Assembly (NCBI GenBank): GCA_023390395.1
Contig: JAEWCY010000037.1
Coordinates: forward strand, 1-12,010
Direction: 5' to 3'
Origin: Pseudomonadota bacterium
GTDB lineage: Bacteria; Desulfobacterota; Desulfovibrionia; Desulfovibrionales; Desulfovibrionaceae
DNA: 12,010 bases
Shown here: positions 7,018 through 12,010 of the stretch, piece by piece
Layout: each line of letters starts with the position of its first letter
How positions within the stretch are numbered: the stretch's first letter is position 1
Made by a program: the position numbers and the translations under genes
The notes under the pieces: model-generated
What the model saw: only the letters and a program-made list of their open reading frames with translations
Told to the model about the DNA's origin: nothing
Database searches by the model: none

Positions 7018-7895
7018 CGGGGGAGCCGCGCGCTGCGGGCACGCATCCATCGTCCTGCGGAACCGGCGGTTCGCTCGCACACACACCCTCGCTTCCTGTT
7101 GCTGGCTTTGCCGTCGATGCCGCTCCTGTGACGTTCTACGTAGTTCGCCATGGCCAGACGTTGTTCAACGTCATGGGTAAGGTGCAGGGTTGGTGCGATA
7201 CCCCACTCACGGGCGAGGGCGTGAACGGGGCCGAGGCGCTTGGGCGCGGCTTGGCCGAGGTGGACTTTGCCGCCGCGTTCTCCAGCGATAGCGGGCGGGC
7301 TGTGCAGACGCTCGATGCCATGCTGGGCGCGCGAGCTGGGCAGCGCGGCGAGGTGTATGCGCCGCCCGAGGTGTTCCCGCCCACGTGTGTGCCGAACGGA
7401 CCTTCCTCGGCCGTTGAATACGGTGGACTACAGGCGATCCGCTGCGCCAAGGCGCCGTTCCCGCTCGCGCACGATCCGCGTCTGCGCGAATGGTGCTACG
7501 GGGATTTGGAGGGCGAGCCGGGTGAACAGCTGCATGCGACGCTCACGGCAGGATTTGGCGAGGACCTTCCCTTCGAGGAGCATAACCGCCGCCTGCCCGA
7601 GGTAGCCGACGTGCTCGCGCGCGCCGACACGTCGGGGCGCGCCGAGCGCTTCGACGCCATCGAGCGCCGCCTGTCCGGCTTCTTCGCTGAGGCGGGCGAA
7701 GCCGTGCGTCTGGCCGGCGGCGGCAATGTGCTTGTAATTACGCACTCGTTTGTGGTGCGCACGCTGGTGTACCTGCTGGATCCGTCGCGCGTGAACGACC
7801 CCGTGAAGATCCCCAACGTGAGCGTCACGCGCATCGGCTACGACGGCGCTGCCTTCTCGCTGGGCGAAATAGGCTCCATTGACTGGCAGCGGTGA
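7014..7895 (+). CDS. Histidine-phosphatase (phosphoglycerate-mutase-like) family protein
   Basis: Phosphatase of the RHG branch. The catalytic motif is FYVVRHGQTLFN; partner residues are in REWCYGDLEG (the acidic residue) and NVLVITHSFVVRTLVY (second catalytic His). An unusually long segment between the RHG motif and the REW block carries PPEVFPPTCVPNGPS. Substrate is unknown: family members act on sugar phosphates, nucleotides, or cofactor intermediates. The start is ambiguous. ATG 7014 overlaps the ybaK stop by four bases (ATGA), implying translational coupling, but gives 38 poorly conserved-looking Pro/Gly/Ser residues before the domain. GTG 7128 would give the classical start VTFYVVRHGQT but has no clear ribosome site. 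No membrane segment is visible. It converges on the LuxR gene with a gap of only 23 bases and no evident terminator. Confidence 0.85.
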   Translation: MTGEPRAAGTHPSSCGTGGSLAHTPSLPVAGFAVDAAPVTFYVVRHGQTLFNVMGKVQGWCDTPLTGEGVNGAEALGRGLAEVDFAAAFSSDSGRAVQTLDAMLGARAGQRGEVYAPPEVFPPTCVPNGPSSAVEYGGLQAIRCAKAPFPLAHDPRLREWCYGDLEGEPGEQLHATLTAGFGEDLPFEEHNRRLPEVADVLARADTSGRAERFDAIERRLSGFFAEAGEAVRLAGGGNVLVITHSFVVRTLVYLLDPSRVNDPVKIPNVSVTRIGYDGAAFSLGEIGSIDWQR

Positions 7896-7918
7896 GATGT
7901 CATCCCCGCCCCCCTGTC

Positions 7919-9421
7919 TCACTCCAGCTTGGCCTCCACCATGTCGATCAATTCCTGCTGCGAATGCACGTCCAGCTTCTTGTAGATATGGTAGGTGTGG
8001 GTCTTTATGGTGTGCGGCGATATGACCAGCTCTTCCGCAATGTAGTGCTGGTTTCGCCCGCGCGCCAGCATCGTGTGGATCCGCGTCTCCTGGTTGGTCA
8101 GCTCGTACGCCTCCGCAATCTCGGCGCACGCTGCCTTCCACTTGTCCAAAAACGCGTCCGCCTGCGGCTCGCCGGACTCTTCCTTGCGGCTTTTCACGAG
8201 GTCCCACACCAGCAGCATGACCAGGGCGATCACGATGATGATAGAGAAGATGGCGTACCCGGTGTCGAACCCCGCCTTTCCCAGCCCGGCGTACAGCAGC
8301 GCCCCGACCGACCACCCGATGAAGATACCCGCGAAATTACCGATGGTGGGAGGCGCGTACGACGCGTACACGGGCAGCTGGCGGTCGCTTATCTCGTCGG
8401 CCAAATCGCCCCAGGTAATGGCATCGTAGCAGGTGAACCCGAAGATGATCAGCGCCAGGAAGAAGACCTTCAGCATCTCCGGCACGTAGGGAAACGGCAG
8501 CACCGCCAGGGCGATGAGCGGAAGCAGGAGCATGCGGTACAGGTCGGAGTCGGCCTCCACCTTCTTCGACAGCACGTACACCGCGAACGCCAAAGACGAT
8601 ATGGCGATCGAGGCGGCAATCACCACCACCAGCCCGTTCCCCACGGCAAGGCTAAGCACGGTATAGGAGGTCACGCCGAATACGAGCGTGTACAGGAGGG
8701 TGCGCGGCAACGTGGGGACGAACTCCCGGAACCGATCGAGTACCGCCTCGAGGTAGGCTCGGTAGGACGCGGCATCTTCGAGCCGTTTCGGGCCGATGCC
8801 CTTGCCCGCCAAGTGCGAGCACGCGACGGAGACGGCAGGGAAGGAGGCTATCATGACGATGCCCACGACGGGTTCCATGAACAGCGGCAGAACATACAAA
8901 AGCGAGGCCAGCAGGAATGCGAGCGCGATGCTGCGCATGAGCTTGGCACGCCGCAGCCATACGAAGAAGGGGCCGGTCTTCAGATAGACGAACGAGGAAG
9001 CTAGCCCCCCGAGGGCGAAGAGCACGCCTGCCTGCAGGAAACCGAGTTCGCTTCCCATCTGCCCCAGAAATGCCGGAACCTCCGCCAAAATCGACAGCAG
9101 GGCGACGCCGATTCCGAACCAAAGGCGGTCGACCACGTGCTGCAGGTACCAGCCGGCCAAGGCGAAGACGACCATGCTGAGCGCAGAGGCACCCGCAACG
9201 ATCACGCAGAGCAGAAGGTAGGCGCTGAAATCCGCCGTGGCGAACGGGTTCAGCACGTTCGCGTGGAATATCGAGAAGATCCAGGCCCAGTAGGCGGCCA
9301 ACGCGACGATGCCCAAGATCACGCGTCTCGAGCTGTTGCCGATGAGCAGGTCGCGGGCGTCGCCTTCGGCGGGCGCGGCGCTCTTGGTAGCGGGGAGCAG
9401 TTGCCTTTCTTGAGCAGTCAA
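7919..9421 (-). CDS. Membrane-embedded LuxR-type transcriptional regulator (~12 helices plus HTH)
   Basis: Regulator with a polytopic membrane sensor and a C-terminal DNA-binding domain. I prefer the TTG start at 9421: AGGAG lies 7 bases before it, giving 500 residues. ATG 9457 would add 12 residues, lacks a ribosome site and overlaps the upstream small gene. Numbering from that ATG, helices cluster at about 45-65, 76-100, 112-130, 138-158, 175-195 and 196-214, then 252-272, 275-295, 308-322, 328-346, 370-391 and 400-421: two sets of six with a cytoplasmic-looking loop between, like an MFS fold. The LuxR HTH (about 447-510) shows LTNQETRIHTMLARGRNQHYIAEELVISPHTIKTHTYHIYKKLDVHSQQELIDM. No receiver domain is present. 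This architecture is known from Eggerthella, where such regulators control neighbouring molybdoenzyme genes, so the adjacent MFS/ferredoxin/molybdoenzyme genes are the likely targets. Confidence 0.92.
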   Translation of the reverse strand: MTAQERQLLPATKSAAPAEGDARDLLIGNSSRRVILGIVALAAYWAWIFSIFHANVLNPFATADFSAYLLLCVIVAGASALSMVVFALAGWYLQHVVDRLWFGIGVALLSILAEVPAFLGQMGSELGFLQAGVLFALGGLASSFVYLKTGPFFVWLRRAKLMRSIALAFLLASLLYVLPLFMEPVVGIVMIASFPAVSVACSHLAGKGIGPKRLEDAASYRAYLEAVLDRFREFVPTLPRTLLYTLVFGVTSYTVLSLAVGNGLVVVIAASIAISSLAFAVYVLSKKVEADSDLYRMLLLPLIALAVLPFPYVPEMLKVFFLALIIFGFTCYDAITWGDLADEISDRQLPVYASYAPPTIGNFAGIFIGWSVGALLYAGLGKAGFDTGYAIFSIIIVIALVMLLVWDLVKSRKEESGEPQADAFLDKWKAACAEIAEAYELTNQETRIHTMLARGRNQHYIAEELVISPHTIKTHTYHIYKKLDVHSQQELIDMVEAKLE

Positions 9422-9443
9422 CGGTCTTCTCCTGTGGTCTCGG

Positions 9444-9644
9444 CTAAACCTCGTCATGCTGCGCAGTGCGGCTAAGGCTGCCCAAGCCTCCTTTCATCCC
9501 CGGCGGTTCGGGGAATACGAAGCCGCAGGTTTCGCAGGTCTTCGCACCGTTCCTGCTCATGCCCAGGCAAACAGGGCACAACCCCTGGCGGTAAGGGGGA
9601 TGGCATTTCCCGCAGTTACGGCACGGAAAGCAATGTTCCCTCAC
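9444..9644 (-). CDS. Small eight-cysteine (zinc-ribbon or rubredoxin-like) protein
   Basis: Unrecognised 66-residue protein starting at GTG 9644. Its cysteines form four CxxC pairs: Cys5/8, Cys11/14, Cys23/26, Cys37/40, within CFPCRNCGKCHPPYRQGLCPVCLG and KTCETCGFVFPEPPG. The second half looks like a zinc ribbon or rubredoxin-like knuckle; the first four cysteines at C-x2-C-x2-C-x2-C spacing are unusual. The last ~20 residues look disordered. Reality is supported by cysteine spacing that random frames rarely give, by same-strand placement between the MFS and LuxR genes, and by its stop sitting just before the AGGAG-TTG start of the regulator. The ribosome site is weak (GGGG upstream). It might be a metal-binding accessory or a redox sensor partner of the regulator; no function is claimed. 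Confidence 0.6.
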   Translation of the reverse strand: MREHCFPCRNCGKCHPPYRQGLCPVCLGMSRNGAKTCETCGFVFPEPPGMKGGLGSLSRTAQHDEV

Positions 9645-9670
9645 AACGGTACCCCATCTCGAATCCTCGA

Positions 9671-9700
9671 GGTGGGCGCCGGCCGAAACCGACGCCCACC
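9671..9700. terminator. Hairpin between the MFS and eight-cysteine genes
   Basis: GGTGGGCG (9671-9678) pairs with CGCCCACC (9693-9700), with inner CGG/CCG pairing across one mismatch and a 6-base loop. On the plus strand it is followed by gttttaac; on the minus strand, the coding direction here, the A-run precedes and no T-run follows. It may attenuate read-through from the MFS gene into the small gene and regulator, or act mainly as an RNA stem. Confidence 0.45.
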
Positions 9701-9727
9701 GTTTTAACGTGCGTATGCGGCCTGTCG

Positions 9728-10957
9728 CTATTCGCGCGTGCTGCGGATGCTCTTATTGTAGATGCGGCGGAACACGAGAAGGCAGATCGCGCATGCCGCC
9801 AGGGACAGCGCGCCCATGGTCATAGCCGCCGCTCCGTAGCCGGCGCTGTCGAGGATCATGCCGACGATCGCGGGTACCGCCAGCGTGCCGCCGTTCTGTC
9901 CAAGCACCACGACGGCGGTTGCGGCGCCCACCGTCTTCGGCGAGCGCGCGACTTCGGGGGCCATTGCGAAGAAGACGGTCGGGGCCGCCCCGAGGAAGCA
10001 CCCGAGGACGAAGGCGATGACGTACGTTCCCACCACGCCGATGTCCAGGTTGAACCACAGGAAGAGGCCGATTGCGCACACTAGCATGTCAACGAACAGC
10101 AGCAGGCCCTTGTCCTTCGTCCGTGCGAGGACCAGGCCCATGGCCGTGCCGCCGACCAGCATGCCGGCGGCCGCGATGGTCGCGCACAGGTTCGCCGCGC
10201 CCTCGGTCCAGCCGTTCTCGACGCTCAGGAACGGGATGGTGAAGGAGTTGAACGCGTCGGTCGAGCCGCCGACGAGGAAGAACATGACGGCGCTTAGGAG
10301 GGACAGCGGTGCAAGGTAGCCCCACAGGACCCCGTGCTTCTCGGGATCTTCCTTGACGCCGGCAGACTCCTCCAGATCTTTGCGCTCGGATTCGGCGGGG
10401 GCCTTCACGCATACGACCACCAGCAGGAATGCCAGCACGGCGCCGATGAGGCCGAACACCCACATGCCGGTCCAGTTGCCGTTCTCCATGATGGGGGTGG
10501 CGGAAAGCGTTACGATCATCATGGCGAAGCCGACGTTCGCGCCCCACACGCCGTTGGCGAGGCCGCGCTTCTTCGGCTCGTACCACATGGCGATGATGCC
10601 CGGTCCGGCGGTCATGGCCGCTCCGTACCCGCAGCCCTCGAGCGCACGGGTTACGAGAATTCCCAAGTCGCTGGTCCAGAACAGGCCTGCGACGTTGCCC
10701 ACGATGGAGACGAGCAGGGCGATGCTCACCACCTTGCGCGCGCCGAAGCGGTCCATGAGCGCGCCGCCGAACAGCGCCATGACCACGGCCGCGATGGAGA
10801 ACATCGTCATCATGAGGCCCTGGGTGGTGTAGGAGATGCCGAGCACCTCCATCATGTTGGGTGCGGCGGGCGGCACCTTGCCGTACTCGAACGCGATGAG
10901 CACGCTGGCTATGATGATGGCCCATACGGGAATCCATGCCCGGTTTTTCTTACTCAT
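9728..10957 (-). CDS. Major facilitator superfamily transporter (12 helices)
   Basis: Inner-membrane carrier of 409 residues with the two-times-six helix layout of MFS proteins. The N-terminal half has motif A in loop 2-3, GGALMDRFGARKV, and a glycine-rich helix 4-5 region (RALEGCGYGAAMTAGPGIIAMWYEPKKRGLANGVWGANVG) typical of the anion/organic-acid branches (OFA/OxlT, NarK and CynX-like carriers). The central loop (~190-210) is charged: CVKAPAESERKDLEESAGVKEDPEKHG. The second half retains GAAPTVFFAMAPEV. AAAGGGG precedes ATG 10957 by 5 bases. Lying 78 bases after the ferredoxin gene in the same direction, it probably imports the substrate or exports the product of the molybdoenzyme. The substrate cannot be named from sequence; a small organic acid or aromatic compound is a guess based on context. 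Confidence 0.88.
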   Translation of the reverse strand: MSKKNRAWIPVWAIIIASVLIAFEYGKVPPAAPNMMEVLGISYTTQGLMMTMFSIAAVVMALFGGALMDRFGARKVVSIALLVSIVGNVAGLFWTSDLGILVTRALEGCGYGAAMTAGPGIIAMWYEPKKRGLANGVWGANVGFAMMIVTLSATPIMENGNWTGMWVFGLIGAVLAFLLVVVCVKAPAESERKDLEESAGVKEDPEKHGVLWGYLAPLSLLSAVMFFLVGGSTDAFNSFTIPFLSVENGWTEGAANLCATIAAAGMLVGGTAMGLVLARTKDKGLLLFVDMLVCAIGLFLWFNLDIGVVGTYVIAFVLGCFLGAAPTVFFAMAPEVARSPKTVGAATAVVVLGQNGGTLAVPAIVGMILDSAGYGAAAMTMGALSLAACAICLLVFRRIYNKSIRSTRE

Positions 10958-10976
10958 TGTGTCCCCTTTCTTGATG

Positions 10977-11022
10977 GTGCCGGCGCCTCGCGGTCGTTTC
11001 CCCTCGTGTCGGGCGCTGGCAC
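10977..11022. repeat. Intercistronic inverted repeat between ferredoxin and MFS genes
   Basis: GTGCCGGCGCC (10977-10987) and GGCGCTGGCAC (11012-11022) are 11-base inverted arms with one mismatch and a 24-base loop, just upstream of the MFS ribosome site. There is no T-run in the reading direction, so an mRNA-processing or attenuating stem that adjusts the ferredoxin:transporter ratio is more likely than a terminator. Confidence 0.45.
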
Positions 11023-11035
11023 GAGCATCGTTGGT

Positions 11036-11380
11036 TTAGTTCTCCGCCTCGCAGGAGAACAGGGTCTGCTTCGGCTTGCGGGCAAGCTCCTTTGCCAAGT
11101 CCTCGAGGTCCCCGTACTTCAGAACCTGCGCCTGGCAATGCTTCACGCAGGTGGGCTCATGCCCCTTCGCAACGCGGCCGGCGCACAGGTCGCACTGGTC
11201 GGTGGGGGCGGGCAGATAGCTGTACTGCCACGTCTTCGGGGCGTATTCCCACGGGCCCACCTCGTGCACCTTGATGCCCCACTGGTCGCTCGGGTAGCCA
11301 TGCTCAAGCTGGCAGGCCACCTCGCAGGTGTGGCAGCCCGAGCACCACTCGTAATCGACGAGCAATCCTTTTGCTCCCAT
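11036..11380 (-). CDS. Small two-cluster 4Fe-4S electron-transfer protein, partner of the molybdoenzyme
   Basis: Protein of 114 residues with Cys13-x2-Cys16-x2-Cys19-x3-Cys23 near the start and Cys63-x2-Cys66-x11-Cys78-x3-Cys82, enough for two [4Fe-4S] clusters. The spacing follows the DmsB/NrfC-type beta subunits, but those usually have four clusters and ~200 residues, so this is a minimal version. No Tat signal or membrane helix is visible. ATG 11380 starts 3 bases after the molybdoenzyme stop, with an AGGAG site inside the end of that gene, so the two are translationally linked and probably form a complex or redox pair. Trp/Tyr-rich residues 44-55 (WEYAPKTWQYSY) may form the interface. The absence of an obvious membrane anchor gene in the window suggests the electron donor is soluble or encoded elsewhere. 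Confidence 0.88.
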   Translation of the reverse strand: MGAKGLLVDYEWCSGCHTCEVACQLEHGYPSDQWGIKVHEVGPWEYAPKTWQYSYLPAPTDQCDLCAGRVAKGHEPTCVKHCQAQVLKYGDLEDLAKELARKPKQTLFSCEAEN

Positions 11381-11383
11381 TGC

Positions 11384-12010
11384 CTATTCTCCTTCCCCTG
11401 CCGGATACATCTTGCAGATGGTGTTCTTGTAGTTCGCGCCGAAGCCGGAGGTGCCGCAGTCGTAGGGCAGGAGGTTCTCCACGGTGAGGTCCCACAGGTC
11501 GTAGAGGCCCTCGTCGAGCTCGCAGGGCGCCTCCGGGCGCCACCAGGCGTGGTCGGTGCTCACGGTGCGCTCGTTCACGATGGGGGTCTCGCGTACCTGG
11601 CGCTTGCAGCGTCCGTGCTGGTTCTCCAGCCACACCCAGTCCCCGTCTTTCACGCCGTGCCGCGCGGCCGTGGCCGGGTTGACGTAGACGAGCGGTTCGG
11701 GGTGAAGGGCGCGCATGCGCGGTATCTGGCGATGCTCCGAGTGGAACATGCTCCAGACGCGGGCGCCCGTGGTGAGCACGAGCGGGTACTCCCCGGTGAG
11801 CTCGGGCGTGGACCGAGGGCTGGGGACGGGCTCCTCGTACGAGGGGAGCGGGTCGAGGCCCAGGGAGTTGTACAGGGTGCTCCACAGCTCGATGCGCCCG
11901 GTTGCGGTCTGGAAGCCGGGGTTGCCGTCGGTGCGCAGCAGGCCCTTCTCGTGCATGCGGTAGTCGAACGGCGGGTAGCCGGGTGCCAGCTCCTGCATCT
12001 CCTCGAAGGA
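11384..12010 (-). CDS. Molybdopterin oxidoreductase, DMSO-reductase superfamily (C-terminal part only)
   Basis: The gene runs off the end of the window; about 208 C-terminal residues are visible, against 750-1000 for the family. The stretch from EYPLVLTTGARVWSMFHSEHRQIPRMRALHPEPLVYVNPATAARHGVKDGDWVWLENQHGRCKRQVRETPIVNERTVSTDHAWW is a complete molybdopterin dinucleotide-binding domain: the LTTG...SEHRQ loop contacts the cofactor, and 'VNPATAARHGVKDGDWVWLEN' is the standard barrel. Upstream GNPGFQTATGRIEL is the usual pre-domain segment. The end PYDCGTSGFGANYKNTICKMYPAGEGE is a characteristic tail. With a small ferredoxin directly downstream and no visible anchor, it resembles the group holding catechol dehydroxylases and acetylene-hydratase-like enzymes of gut Eggerthellaceae, but thiosulfate/polysulfide- or DMSO-type activity is not excluded. 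The active-site ligand and any Tat signal lie outside the window. Confidence 0.88.
   Translation of the reverse strand, partial: SFEEMQELAPGYPPFDYRMHEKGLLRTDGNPGFQTATGRIELWSTLYNSLGLDPLPSYEEPVPSPRSTPELTGEYPLVLTTGARVWSMFHSEHRQIPRMRALHPEPLVYVNPATAARHGVKDGDWVWLENQHGRCKRQVRETPIVNERTVSTDHAWWRPEAPCELDEGLYDLWDLTVENLLPYDCGTSGFGANYKNTICKMYPAGEGE

Noticed and set aside
7892..9004. A 370-codon plus-strand frame opposite the LuxR gene
   Set aside because: Composition is Arg/Gln/Asp/Gly repeats with no hydrophobic core, whereas the minus strand gives a regular 12-helix membrane protein with a LuxR domain.

Overview
The window is GC-rich bacterial DNA with dense, short-spaced genes. The gene content suggests an anaerobic actinobacterium of the Eggerthellaceae (Eggerthella/Gordonibacter-like). 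The strongest hint is a LuxR-type regulator carrying about 12 membrane helices, encoded next to a molybdopterin oxidoreductase, a small ferredoxin and an MFS carrier. That arrangement is known from Eggerthella lenta and relatives. The assignment is inferred from gene families, not from a marker gene.

Plus strand, 1-3801: the 3' part of a molybdenum cofactor guanylyltransferase (MobA), then a multi-cluster 4Fe-4S protein 7 bases downstream. After a short promoter-like region with an A/T-rich dyad comes an Rrf2-family repressor, closed by a strong hairpin. Next is a CcdA-type thiol-disulfide membrane transporter fused to an extracytoplasmic thioredoxin (TlpA-like) domain.

Plus strand, 3802-6440: a complete polar amino-acid ABC importer (lipoprotein receptor, one permease, ATPase) behind an extended -10 promoter with a perfect 6-bp dyad just downstream. 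The receptor and permease genes are separated by 186 non-coding bases holding two hairpins. One is a 101-base near-palindrome that no ordinary terminator explains.

Plus strand, 6441-7895: a YbaK/ProX-type aminoacyl-tRNA deacylase, overlapped by ATGA with a histidine-phosphatase gene.

Minus strand, 12010-7919: the C-terminal part of a DMSO-reductase-superfamily molybdopterin enzyme, then a two-cluster 4Fe-4S protein, an MFS carrier, a tiny eight-cysteine protein of unknown role, and the membrane-embedded LuxR regulator. I read this as a substrate-responsive respiratory or reductive module: the carrier moves substrate or product, the molybdoenzyme plus ferredoxin performs the redox step, and the regulator senses. 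The substrate cannot be told from the visible part. The mobA gene at the other end would serve the cofactor needs of such enzymes.

No tRNA, rRNA, CRISPR array or transposase gene was recognised.
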